The position numbers and the translations under genes are program-made. Shown here piece by piece: positions 22,931 to 33,852 of a DNA stretch of 64,000 bases (positions within the stretch are counted from its first letter, which is position 1; each line of letters starts with the position of its first letter). Under the pieces are notes generated by a model. It saw nothing but the letters and a program-made list of their open reading frames with translations, was not told the DNA's origin and searched no databases. The DNA comes from Cryptomeria japonica (lineage: Eukaryota; Streptophyta; Pinopsida; Cupressales; Cupressaceae): contig NC_081405.1 in assembly GCF_030272615.1 (NCBI RefSeq), positions 154,489,613-154,553,612 on the forward strand. The letters are read 5' to 3'.

Positions 22931-23879
22931 TTAATTTAGTTTTTCCAATTCTCTCTCAACATGGTTCTTTTCCACAAATATATTTTTGAAATTGGATGCA
23001 TTCCACTCTTTCAATTTCATCTTCATAAAACTCATCCTGTGCTGAAAACGAAAACTGAGGGTACGTTTGTATATGTTGCTTTCCTTCCACCATCTTTCCA
23101 AATTGGGCATAAGAGAAACATCCCACCACCACATAATCTGAAATTTAAAATATCCTTTTGTCCTCCTATCAACAAGTTCCACTTTAAGAAGATAGGGAAA
23201 TGATCTAAGGGCAAGTATGGTAGAATTGATGAAAAGAAAGACGCCTCCCTTTCTACCCACTCTTTGGAAATAAGGAAATGATCCAACCTTTCAGAAGTGT
23301 TGGTAAAATTGATCCTTTTGTTCATCCATGTAAATTTCCCATTGTTCGGCTCTATGTCGCACAATTGAGAGGGTTGAATAAACTGCCTAAACCCAACCAT
23401 TGCTACGCTACTTCTCATCAACCCACCAACCTTCTCATTTAAATTTAGAATTGCATTGAAATCCCCTCCAACAATGATCTCCTTGCAATTGGCCCCTCTC
23501 AAAACATTCAATAGAGACTCCCAAAATACCGCCTTTTTCTGTGGATTAGGGGGCCCATACACATTGACCAATAGGAATGATGCGTTTGAAGGAATATGTC
23601 TTCCAACACCTGCCATCCAATTATCACTCTGCTCTAAGACCCCAAACTGGATTGATTTTGGATTCCATAAAATTCCAATCCCTCTAGACATACCACATGC
23701 CTCATGGAAGGCTCCATCCCACTCTATACAATATTTCAAAAAATCCTAACCCACTCTCTTGGCTAAACTGTCTCTTCCAACAAAATAATCTCCGGAAACT
23801 CCTTGCACAAACACCGTCTAACCAGCCTTCTCTTGTTAGGGGCCGAGAGACCCCTAACATTCCATGACAAGATTCTCAT
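22931..23879 (-). pseudogene. LINE apurinic-type endonuclease domain
   Basis: The domain starts with MRILSWNVRGLSAPNKRRLV at 23879 and continues with frameshifts through GIGILWNPKSIQFG, LLVNVYGPPNPQKKAVFW, EIIVGGDFNAILNLNEK, NNGKFTWMNKR, ERLDHFLISKEW and LPLDHFPIFLKW. These are the expected EEP-family motifs of plant L1-type ORF2, and the catalytic DH near the end is still present. The ATG overlaps the ORF1 stop in the sequence ATGA at 23876-23879, suggesting termination-reinitiation in the ancestral element. Confidence 0.93.
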
Positions 23880-25136
23880 CTTTCTCCAAGGGAGTTTTTG
23901 CCTCCCTTAGATGCCTTAAGAAAATTAGAGATACTTAACAAACCCTTCTGCACAACCTCATCCTCTCTCTTTTGCTTACTAGTCTTCCTACCCCTTCTTT
24001 TCTTCGAAATACCTATCTGTATAGCCGCAGATTGACTAAGACACCTTCTATCTATAATATCCAACAAATCCTCCCCTGAGCCGTTATCCTTTGATAACCA
24101 AATTTCTTTTGTCTCCGAATACTCCATTCCAACCGTTACATCCATAATTTTATCCCCTACCTCTTGTCTGACTACTGGATCCCCTTCCTTCAAATTTGAT
24201 GGACTGGCCTGTGCCTCCTTTTCCACCCTTCCCAATTCCATTTGGTCCTTGCTAGCACTCCTATTTCCTTCTGCAATCAATCCAGAGGAATCCGTTATCC
24301 CTTTGCCTATATCATTTTTTGGAATGCTTGAGGAAGGAATATGATTATCCCTTCCCATGTCCTTTGTAACTACCTTTGTCGGGGTAAATATTTGTCCCGA
24401 CTCAGGCTTATCCTTCCTTACATCCTATTTTGGAGTCGTTGTGTTAAACTGTTTCAAAAGCCTAAAAATTTTTATCCTAGGTTCCCTCCTACTTCTTAAT
24501 ATGGAGAAATTCATCCTCTTGACCTCCAACTCTTGATCCCACAATCGACCATTTACAACCAATCCTATCCTTCTCGGGATTTCTATAACAACCGTTATCT
24601 TCATTCTCGCATATACATATTGATTTCCGTCTGAAATATCTTCATCTACTTCTATGAATGTGTCGAGAGTCCTCCCTATCTTGTCTAATCATTCTTCATT
24701 CCTGTAATCAATCGACAAATTGTACGCGCTATCCTAGATCGGTGAATCATATGAAGAGCATTTGAAAGGGTTAAAATTCAGAGACTAGGGTTGAATATAC
24801 AAGGGGCGATCCTCAAACATCCATACTCGTCCCAAAAGCATTTAATTTCTGTCTTCTTCTAAAGCGAAAACCACTGTGAAAAAGTTTCTTGGCAGAAATT
24901 TAACAATGCAATCCATTTTCCATATACCTTCAATCCATGCTTTGATTGCCACCCTGGTTCTTCTCTTACCAATAATCTTGCAGATAACGGCCTGATTTTG
25001 CATCAACACTCTCGACTTCATCCGAAACATCAATTGATGGAAAGGGAAACTTCCCATTGTCTTCCTCATAGCCTTCATCTGCTATCTTGGTCGAAACCCC
25101 TTGACTCCCGCCATCGCTCTGTAACTTCTCTGCCAT
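23876..25136 (-). pseudogene. LINE ORF1 (DUF4283-type)
   Basis: I place the start at ATG 25136 (MAEKLQSDGGSQGV). After a frameshift comes GRRTRVAIKAWIEGIWKMDC and IVKFLPRNFFTVVFALEEDR, the pattern of plant LINE ORF1/DUF4283 proteins. A longer degraded stretch follows, then a 160-residue open frame (23876-24358) that is acidic and Ser-rich with a basic KKRRGRKTSKQKRE run. No clean CCHC knuckle remains. The stop TGA at 23876-23878 overlaps the ORF2 start. Confidence 0.8.
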
Positions 25137-26600
25137 TTCTTGAGATATGGAATATATACATTTGTGATTTATTCAAAGAGATATCAATCAATTCATGTTA
25201 TTAGTCCTTAATATTTAATCACCTTTGAAATATTATTATTAATACTTCCTTGCTAATAAAACATGAAACTAAACACAAGGGTAAGGGATTGAGACTAACA
25301 ACGCGAAATACCAACAGGGCAACACTAACATTACTGGCAACAATGAACAAGAGTACTTGATAGGGATCTCGTTCCCATAGGAATGATGGTATGACACGGG
25401 TCTAACTAATAACTCCAATTTCCACTTTACCATTGGGTTGATGAGCATGCTCAAACCTGGAGATTCAGATGTAGTCGATGCTCAGTACCTGCGACTGCAT
25501 CACCGAGAAAACACGCATATATTTCTCCAACATATCCAGGCACATCGGTGGAGGAGGGTCGTGACATTCCGTGTCCCTCCGAAGTGGGTGACAAAAGATC
25601 ATCCCCTCGCACCCCATATTGACTTAAACCCATACAAGAAAACAAACAAAAGATATATACATAAAGTCAATAAGTCAGTCCAAGGTTAGTACTTAATCAT
25701 TTAATGTAACATCTAAGCAACCATAGAGATAAAATGCGTAACCAACAACATATCCTAGAATCACGATAAAGGTCATTGCATTAGAGAGTATCACCGAGTC
25801 GCATAAACAATAGGAGAAGTCAACCAAAGTTAAACTAGGTTAAACAGAGTCTAATCGAGGGAGGGGCATTATAGGTATAGATTACTGTAGCAATGATAGA
25901 GATTACTATAGCGAACTTCACAAAACTAAAAAATTCACTTTAAACTCCAAAATCTACAGCAAATCCAAAATCAACACACCAAACATCAAACCATCAGAAA
26001 CTATACAAATTCAAGACTAATGTGATCCTTGAATGGAATCATCTCTTCAAACAATAGGATTTTCATCTTTGGAGGCAAATAGATGAACACAACTGCCAAG
26101 CTATTGGAGAAATTAAATAGATGAAATATTTAGAATGCTCCTTTCCCTTGTGTAGCTCTCTTTTTATAGTCATTTTAAATTAATTTTAGCCCTCCTATAG
26201 AAGTGTCTAGAATTTTCCCTTCTTTTTAATTTAATATTTCAATTGGTTACTCTGCCCTACCAACATTAGTTATCGTTATATTAGGCTGTCTTTTAAAAGC
26301 ATTTTTTAACATCCTATTGGATCCTTTCTTTCTAAAATAATATTGTGTTGTCATTTCTTAACAATGTCATAAAATTAAAGTCATTGGGACTATAGCTTAA
26401 AATATTTTTTTAATTATTTCCTTAGTTTTATTAGAAAAATGGACATGACAGTCCATACATCTGAAACTTTGCCAAGCAAAGCCAGCTTTCCAACTCTTTT
26501 CAGCTAAATATCTTTGTAATACCAAGATCTCAAATCATCTTAAGGAGTTGGTGTGTCCATTTGCATAATTTATCAAACTGTGGGAAAACTTCTACAAATT
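25137..26600. other. Decayed repeat sequence, no gene
   Basis: No supported coding region. Around 25570 the minus strand reads TGTCACGACCCTCC, which resembles the start of many Ty3/Gypsy LTRs, and the region below it (25260-25570) could be part of such an LTR. I could not find its other end or a target duplication. The rest is AT-rich with nothing recognisable. Confidence 0.35.
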
Positions 26601-27364
26601 CCACCGTTATTTGTTTCATTCTTGAAAGTTTTTAAGTGCTCCACCATGTTTCTGCTGCACCAATCTAGTATAATTGAGAGTTAAAAACTCTATCATAAAT
26701 AATACAAGCACAACATCTATTCCTCCATTCAAGTTTCTCCATCTAGGAAAGTCCTGAATTAGCCCTTGATATGGTTCCAAATGAGACTGCACTGCTTAGG
26801 AGTTCATTGCTTCCCGAGCTTTATATATTTGGCCATCAGCTACCTCCCTTAAAAAATTCTCTTTCATATTCTTGAAAGTTTCAATGAGATTTAGCTCATT
26901 ATCGATTCCTTGAACAGTTGTAATAGTAATACTATGAACAGGTATTGAACCAACAAGATGCTACATAAAGTGAAAACTTATTGCTTGTTTTACTTCAGAC
27001 TTCAACATCTGCTGTCTCAAATATTCACCTGGAACCCACACTTTCATGTATACACAACTATGTTGCAACAAATTGCATTCTCCACTCTCCTCCCTCCTTA
27101 AAATGCTTCCCATGATGAATACAAATTTATCTAGTATGGAGTGATTGTATGATATCAAATCTTTGGTAACATCTTACTTTCATACATTGAGCTATAACCA
27201 CACATACTGTCAAATTGCTTTATCATTAATTGTTAAATTGCAAGCTTTAGCATAATCAAAAGCAAGATTACTATTTTACTATTTGGTGAGACATTCTTCT
27301 CATATGCATGCGGATGCCTTTCAACAAAGTCATCTTGAAACTCAACCTCATATGTGTTGAGACA

Positions 27365-27437
27365 TGGACCAGCTAGGACTCGAACCTAGGACCTTCCATA
27401 CGCTGCTGGAGTGCTCTACCACTGAGCTACTGGCCCC
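27365..27437 (-). other. tRNA-like sequence in the 3' LTR of the TRIM
   Basis: This 73-nt segment begins GGGGCCAG and ends CTGGTCCA. It has a perfect D arm (GCTCAGTGGTAGAGC), a perfect T arm (CTAGG TTCGAGT CCTAG) and 6 of 7 acceptor pairs. The Pol III A box (TAGCTCAGTGG) and B box (GGTTCGAGTCC) match consensus. The anticodon arm is imperfect with an eight-base loop, so I do not call a functional tRNA. Confidence 0.85.
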
Positions 27438-27563
27438 TCTTGGACCAGTCCATCGTCGGTTCGGGTGTGGCTTATTTCCAACACCAGCACCCCCCCTTAA
27501 GCCACACCTCTCGTGTGCTTGGGGCTCCTAGCCTGGACCTTGCTCTGATACCATGTTGAGACA

Positions 27564-27636
27564 TGGACCAGCTAGGACTCGAACCTAGGACCTTCCATAC
27601 GCTGCTGGAGTGCTGTACCACTGAGCTACTGGCCCC
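27564..27636 (-). other. tRNA-like sequence in the 5' LTR of the TRIM
   Basis: Second copy of the same 73-nt tRNA-like segment. It differs in the D arm (GTACAGC instead of GTAGAGC), which breaks one D-stem pair. The B box is intact. Confidence 0.85.
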
Positions 27637-27740
27637 TCTTGGACCAGTCCATCGTCGGTTCGGGTGTGGCTTATTTCCAACACCAACAATATGTTCTCTG
27701 AATTGGGACATTATTTTCATTGTCTGACATGAAATCACAA

Positions 27741-28975
27741 GAATTCGTAGAGTGTCTATCTTAGGTGATCACATTATGAGCGACTTAAATGATGCCATCA
27801 AAGCTTTTTAACATGCTTTTCCAGATTCTTAGTAGACTTAGGCATCTAATTTTGATTTAATGTACTCTTTATTTGTTTTTGTCGGCATCTAATGTTGAAT
27901 TGATAGTCACTCTCAATTAGTTTTGAGTTGCCTGGGTTAAAAGCCTAATCCATTGATTTTTCAGAACCACAAATTGTGGAATGTAATGTCCCATCTTATG
28001 TTCCTCTAGCATTGCAGTTGGCTCTGACCTTCTTTATGGGTTCCTGTCATGTCCTAGGGGTTATTTGACATTGCCAGTGAGCTCAGTTATTCTTGAGGAA
28101 ACTTATGCCACTTTTTCAGGGTGATTTCTGACTTATAGTGTGTTCTCCAAGAATCTTGGAGATGGCATCTATTTATAGTAAGTCACCCAGTTGGCTTTGT
28201 TTCTCATTATTCTTCATCAAGATCACTACAGTGCAATCAGATTTCGATTCCGATGGCTTCCGCAAAATGAGTGGATAATTGCATTAATGGCTTTATTTTA
28301 ATTATTTTACTAAAGATGTTGAAGTTTTATCAAAGTATTTTAAAAGAACCTTAGTGTTATAGCTCATCGGAACTAGGATGAAATGTTTTAAATTGTGGAT
28401 GCATAAGACAAGGACCTTGTGCATCAAGTTATCATTATTTAAGAAAAAAGGCCTTTTTGGAGCTAAAATGGAGCTTTAATTAAAAAAAATGAATTGAAAA
28501 TAGTGCTTTCCGGAACTTTGGTGGGAAAAAGTATAAAAGGCTATTTCGGGGCTCATTTGGCATTATGTAGATTATGTTATTAGTCTTTGGTGAAAACTCC
28601 CCTTGAAGAATGCTCCTCTAAATCAACTCGTTCTTTCTCAAAGTCACTATGCTCACTAGTTGATCCATTTTCTGTTTTCTCTTCTTCACTATGAGAAACC
28701 ACCTCAATATAATGCACCTTGCCTTCCCCTAGGCTCTAGGCTTCTAGGGTTCTTTGCAAGAGAAACACAACTTCCTCATTCTTGGCCTCATTTGACAAAT
28801 TTAGTTTCTTAGACCATTTCTTGGCCTCATTTGACAAACGTATTTCTTAGACCACTTCTTTTGAAATGGTCCCTTGTATTCCTTTGATGGAGGAAACTTA
28901 GATTGATATTTTGTTTTCAAGGTAGGAAACTCCATGTTTCTAGCTTTGTTAACCATGAAAAGGTTCTAATTACCC
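27741..28975. other. LTR-like and gag-like debris
   Basis: No intact gene. Near 27989 TGTAATGTCCCATC resembles an LTR start. TATAAAAGG at 28532 followed by GGGGCTCATTTGG at about 28547 looks like an LTR core promoter, because the same cassette recurs near 47720 and 59275. On the minus strand about 28600-28930 reads like a hydrophilic gag tail (SKFPPSKEYKGPFQKKWSKK). None has clear ends. Confidence 0.35.
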
Positions 28976-29422
28976 CTCTGTGAAAAAAGTAAAAAAGTAT
29001 AACTATAATATGCAGCAGTTTTTAATATAAAAGTAAAGTTTTCCATGCATGTTGTTTAAAAACATTAAATCAAAAATTCAGGGAGAAGATAAGGCTACAC
29101 TCTTTAGAACATAGAAACTCGTTCCAATCTCTAACTATAATAGGTAGGTAAGCTGTTGGTCTTGGTGTAGGGATGGCTACGGGTTTTGGTATGCCAATAT
29201 GAGAATTGTTTCCCTGGGCACAAGTATGGGTTTGCGTTTGTGTATAATTTGTATTTATAATTATATATATCAAAAATTATGAAAATAGTAATACTCATAA
29301 TTGTCAATAAACAAAATATTTAAATACCTCAGAATTTGTAATAAAGAAAATGATTATAAATTCATAATTCAATGATTTTTCAAATTTCAATACAAAATGA
29401 TGATTACAATCAATATTCAATA
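28976..29422 (-). repeat. Dispersed repeat X, copy 1 (left part)
   Basis: Strongly similar to 37956-39015, and part of it (28990-29240) matches the inverted segment 39460-39700. It is interrupted at 29423 by the plus-strand LINE and resumes at 37794. The resumed part encodes, on the minus strand, a C-terminal tail ending NKMEPNVGFNILDKEQYEDL before a stop. The tail recurs in copy 2, so X includes the 3' end of an unidentified gene, perhaps a transposase. Confidence 0.6.
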
Positions 29423-31117
29423 TCCTTTTTTGGAGATCTTCAAAACAAACACGGACTCTCCAAGCCAAACTGGAAACCCTCGCCATGGCTGAAAAAGCTG
29501 GATAAGACCAAGCAGAATTTTTTTGACATCTGTGAAGAAGATCGACTTCGTGATGATAGCAGTCAGTGGTCTGTAGAAATATGCTCTCGACATCCAGAAA
29601 ATAAATCAGAGTTCTTAAACTGATTCTTCACTGATAGTCCTGACAAGTCTCTATGGAAGCAAGATTGTTGAACAACTTCAAATAATATTCCACTAAAGAG
29701 CAGAAATGTGTGCCAGGGTCAAGGGCTTCCAAATACATTCAGTAAGGATAGAGTGCTTACTTACCCATATAATATTCCTCTAAGAACTCCCCCTTGGCAT
29801 AAAGCTTCACATCTTCGGGAGGGTGCTCCCACGATGCCCTATGGTCGAAAGACTAGGAGACACTATTCGAGATCTGGAGAAGGGGGATATAAACCGTTCC
29901 TTGATAAATAGTTGCAGGGGCTCCATTCTAGATCTGGTGGGGGAGAGAACGTTTTGAAAAGAGATCATCTCAGGAATAGATTCCTTACCAAGCCTACTTA
30001 GAATACTGGAGGCTCCATTAAATACTGGAGAAGGAAACATATTCATAAGAGAAACTCAATATCCAGTTTATTTGGCCCTAAAATGGGTGGAGAAGGTTTT
30101 CAGCTTGATTCGGACGACGAAACAATGCCTTCAACTAAAGTCCCCAACCGAGATGGAGCTAAAATATCCAAAAAATTGCCAAAGCATACCCTTGATTCAT
30201 AGAACTCCGATTTGTGGGACAGAGCAATGATAGGTAAGTTCTGGGACTTTGCTCCTCAACCCTCTAATCTATGTTTGTGGGCTATGAAGCAATGGGAGGG
30301 GGTGAAGAAAGTATTTTTCATTGATCAGGGCTCACATTTCTTTATTACCATTTTTTCCTCAAAGGAGTTTCGTGATAAGATTCACAGATTTAAGGGTTGG
30401 TTTTGTATGGGGTTTGGGCTTTACACATTGCCTTGGACACCTAATTTTAATCCCCTGATAACAGACGTTAGGTATGTTCCATTTTGGATTTCCTTCCCAG
30501 GGATGCCACTGGAATATAGGGATTTAGATTTGATAGAATTATTTGCAAATCAATTAGGAATATTTGTAAAGTATGATCTTATTCCATTCGAGGATCCACA
30601 CCTCTCTCTGAGGGTTTGTTTGCTACTGGATCTTGCAAAACCATTCCCTAATCAACTATCCATTTCATCCAAAGTTGGGGTATGGGATCAGCAGTTGACA
30701 ATTCAGGATCCAAAAGTGGTGGATCTGCATACAGATTCCTTGGGCTACCTAACCAAAGATTGTCAGAGCCCCTTTCTTCACAACATAAGAGTCTGTGAAG
30801 ACCATTCTTCGAATAATGTGGAACCACAGTTAGAAACCCAACTAGAGAAAACACAGGAGGACTTCTATGAGGGCCATGTTTTGGGGACTGAAGTTGGGCT
30901 TGTGCAGCAGGGTTGTAATAACAATAATGACTATAGTCCCTCAGGAGAGGTGGAAATTCAAAGAGTTCAGTCAATAATTGCAGAAATAGACTTAGCTCAG
31001 ACTTGGACAAACACATTCAGGTGGGGAAGACAAAAGTAATGAAGGAAGGTCATGTTTCAAAAATAACCAACACCTTTGTTCAAAGTTTCAGTAATTCTTC
31101 TCCATCTCTTACCAATG
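29423..31117 (+). pseudogene. LINE ORF1, DUF4283-type, first part
   Basis: Broken frames before 30211 carry basic, Ser-rich sequence. From 30212 a 275-codon frame has the DUF4283 pattern: LCLWAMKQWEGVKKVFFIDQ, FFITIFSSKEFRDKIHRFKG, LYTLPWTPNFNPLITDVRYV and PFWISFPGMPLEYRDLDLIE. A separate zinc knuckle is not clear. The part from about 30830 on is repeated at 32087-32370, beyond the solo LTR. Confidence 0.82.
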
Positions 31118-32080
31118 TGTGATGCAATACAGAGAGGGAGAATTGTCAGAATGAGGTTAAACCCTAGTTACCTTGCTAACCAATTTGAATTCATACCACA
31201 ACATGTAAGTACAGGAAACAGATTAATTACAGGAAAATGAAATGAACTTCCAATACGATGCCAGTGATTTGAAAACTTTCAAATTATGTTACAGAACCTG
31301 ATTCAAATTCAGATTTTCATATTTTCACCCTTCCGAATCTGTTTTCCATCATTGCTATACAATTTATACCAAATTTGTGGTTTCCCGCCATGACTGTTGG
31401 ATTGCATGACTATTCGACCTCCACCTTTGAAAAATCGAATTTGAACACATACATCAGGATAACAATCTTGAATTGATAAGACCCTATCGGACACCGATGT
31501 CGGGATAGGAATCCCGAATTGAAGCCTTTATTCACCCATCGAAATAGCTACTATCGACGGGATAACCTTTTTGTGCAACTCCGATAAGGTAAAGTCACCC
31601 CGATGACCCCATGTCAGCATAGCTATACTGAACGAAGCAAATGAACGACTATCGGAATAACCTTCCACAGTCAGCCAAACCATGTTCGCCAAACCCGATA
31701 GAACAAACTATCCCTATGACAAACTTGACATTTCTTTTACAACATCGACACCTCATGGGGATAACTATCCCGATTACAACATTGACCGTTTTTTACAACA
31801 GTGACACGTTATCAACATGACAACATTGATAGATTTTTACAGACTTGCAAAATATGACTCCAACTCTGACATACAGACCTGAAAACATGAAATTACATTA
31901 CAAATGGTCTCCATAGACCTTATTGAACCAGAATAACATGACCCCTAACTCCTAAGACTCAAACAACTAATTAAGTCCAAAATGGTCTAAAATACCTTAT
32001 TACATTATCAAAACACAATGCTAAAGCAAAATTTGCAAAATTGCCTCATGGAGGCATAAAGTCCATCAGGTGCTCCTACA
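31118..32080 (-). repeat. Solo Copia-type LTR in LINE ORF1
   Basis: This 963-bp segment starts TGTGATGCAATACAG and ends GCTCCTACA. CCAATG is present on both sides (31112-31117 and 32081-32086). On the minus strand it begins TGTAGGAGCACC, typical of Copia LTRs. No PBS or internal sequence is attached. The interrupted sequence is LINE ORF1. Confidence 0.75.
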
Positions 32081-32086
32081 CCAATG

Positions 32087-32982
32087 TGGAATGACAATTA
32101 GAATCCCAGCTTGAGAGATCACAGGAGGATAGCTATCAGGACCATGTTCTGGGGATTGAAGCTGGGCCCGTGCAACAGGGTTGTAATAGTAATCATGATT
32201 ATAGCCCCTCAAGAGAGGTGGAGATCCAAAGAGTTCAGTTACTAAATATAGATATAGATTCAGTTCAGACACGAATAGACAACATCCAGGTGGGTAAGAC
32301 AAAAGTATTAAAGGAAGGACATGCAATAGAAATATCTAACACTTCTTTTCAAAGCTTTATTAACTCCTCTTTTGTAATTGAGAGCCGAGAAGGGATCACA
32401 GTGCCTCTCATGGTTCTCTCTTGCTTACAAAGCCTCAATCCTCTCCATTACATCCCTTTGGAGTTGGCAATTGTGGATCTGTGTCATGCTAGTCTACTCC
32501 CAGCAGAAACAACATACTCCTTGCAAAGGAATAGATTAATCTTAAAACAATTTAAGTATTCTTTTGTTCGGGGTGAACAAGATCAACTTGTGAAAGAACA
32601 ACTATATAAAGCGTTCTCTAGGTTTTTGGATGAACTTATTGATTAGGGAGGGAATACGTTAGAGATAGAAGATCTGATGGGTTTGTTCAAACATCTATCA
32701 GAGCAAAAGCTCTCCTTTCCTACAATAACAGAGGCAGAGGGCTGCAATGAAAATTCTCAGATTGAGATAGATTCACTTCAAAGCGGTGGTTCATTTAAGG
32801 TGCATCAAGATGTTAAGTTGCAAGACCTTCCAATGGTGACTTCTTCCATATATCAAACAAGATCTAGAAAAGCGGCCATGACTATCAAGCCTAAAGGGAG
32901 AGTGGGGAGACCACCGAAGAAGAAGAGAAGAGCAAAGAAAACTAAAGAGGAGGTTAAAGCAGGAATTCAAACTATACACTAG
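32087..32982 (+). pseudogene. LINE ORF1, second part with AT-hook-like tail
   Basis: The first 290 bp repeat the end of the preceding ORF1 segment (compare VQQGCNNNNDYSPSGEVEIQ with VQQGCNSNHDYSPSREVEIQ). The frame then continues to 32646 and, after a shift, to 32982. It ends in a highly basic KGRVGRPPKKKRRAKKTKEE segment containing a GRP core like an AT-hook and a likely nuclear localisation signal. The two repeat copies are clearly diverged, so the duplication is old or a family trait. Confidence 0.7.
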
Positions 32983-33028
32983 ATGGCAATTTATGTTCTT
33001 GGAGAGTGGATCACTCTCCGGAATTACA

Positions 33029-33843
33029 ATGAGAATAGTACCCTGGAATGTTAGGGGCCTTAATGCCCCTAACAAAAGGTGCCTCATCAAATCTCAATTA
33101 GAGAATTGTGGGGCAGATATTTTCTTATTACAAGAAACAAAATTTTAAAACATGCTGAGGCCCAACCTTTTAAAAGTTGGAAAAAATGGAAGTATGTTGC
33201 TTCTCAGTCCATTGGGGCCTCCGAAGGCCTTGCCATCCTATGGAAACGAAACGTGGGAAAAATAGACATTATTGCAATCAAAGAAAATTACATTCACTTC
33301 AAAGTAACAACTTCTTCAATATCTTTTCATTTGATTCTAGTCTATGGTCCCACTTCAATAGTTGGGAAGAAAGCAGTATGGGACAATCTTGCTTCTTCTT
33401 TTCTTAATTTCCCAGAGGATCCAGTTATCTTAGGTGGGGATTTTAATGCTATCCTATCTTTAAGGGATAAGACTTGGGGCATTTCTCCTCATCCTAAATC
33501 CATGCAAGATTTTATTGACTTTATTAGCTCAAATGCTTTGATTGACTGTGTGCCATCAAACGGTTCCTTCACCTGGTCAAATAGAAGGCATGGTTTTTTT
33601 CATACAGCGGAACGCTTGGATAGGTTTCTTGTAAACCCCATTTGGATTGCCTCTTTTTGTATCCCAGTCTCCAAGATTCTACCTTTAACTGGATCTGATC
33701 GCTTCGCTCTACAGCTGGACATTTCTCTTATTTCCAGCACTGATAAAGGAGCTGCTTCATTTAATTTCCAACAGATGTGGTTTAGGGATATCTCTTTTTT
33801 ACCTCAATTACAACAATTATGGCTATCTGCTCCCTTTTTTTAG
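33029..33843 (+). pseudogene. LINE endonuclease domain
   Basis: The domain starts MRIVPWNVRGLNAPNKRCLI at 33029. A stop and frameshift follow QETKF near 33146, then GLAILWKRNVGKID, LILVYGPTSIVGKKAVWDN, VILGGDFNAILSLRDK, SNGSFTWSNRRHG, ERLDRFLVNPIW and LPLTGSDRFALQLDI. The usual SDH catalytic His is Arg here (codon CGC at 33700-33702). With the frameshift this copy cannot encode an active nuclease. Confidence 0.92.
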
Positions 33844-33852
33844 GGCTGTAGG

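Larger units (their letters stand above)
3340..25136 (-). mobile_element. LINE retrotransposon split by two insertions
   Basis: Minus-strand coding remnants of one LINE can be followed from an ORF1 start at 25136 to a stop at 3529-3531 and a short 3' UTR. Two insertions separate them: the giant LTR pair (5946-20219) and a solo LTR (3553-4443). When the insertions and one target duplication are ignored, the reading continues from the zinc-finger region into RNase H, and from the C-terminal extension into its stop. Without the insertions the LINE would be about 6.6 kb. The 3' end near 3340 is approximate because no poly(A) is preserved. Confidence 0.85.
27355..27688 (-). mobile_element. TRIM element with tRNA-like sequence in its LTRs
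   Basis: This complete 334-bp miniature LTR element is flanked by a perfect target duplication, ATATG (27350-27354 and 27689-27693). Its two LTRs are 135 bp each: 27554-27688 is the 5' LTR and 27489-27355 the 3' LTR on the minus strand. They differ at only two or three positions, so the insertion is fairly young. The 64-bp interior has the primer site TGGTATCAGAGC (27542-27553) touching the 5' LTR and the purine tract AAGGGGGGG touching the 3' LTR. There is no coding capacity, so movement needed another element's enzymes. Confidence 0.95.
26600..27740 (-). pseudogene. Unidentified coding remnant interrupted by a TRIM
   Basis: A minus-strand frame is protein-like over 26640-27354 with a few stops. 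It includes NNVPIQRTYEVEFQ, DDFVERHPHAYEKNVS, IMGSILRREESGECNLLQHS, MKVWVPGEYLRQQMLKS, GIDNELNLIETFKNMKE and GLIQDFPRWRNLNGGI. The frame also reads cleanly across the TRIM at 27355-27688 if the insertion and one ATATG copy are omitted. I do not recognise the family; a transposase or a dead host gene are both possible. Confidence 0.5.

Noticed and set aside
25260-25700. A complete Gypsy LTR beginning TGTCACGACCC
   Set aside because: I could find neither the other end nor a target duplication, so only a possible remnant is reported.
27365-27437. A functional tRNA gene
   Set aside because: The anticodon arm is imperfect with an eight-base loop, and the segment occurs twice inside the LTRs of a TRIM.
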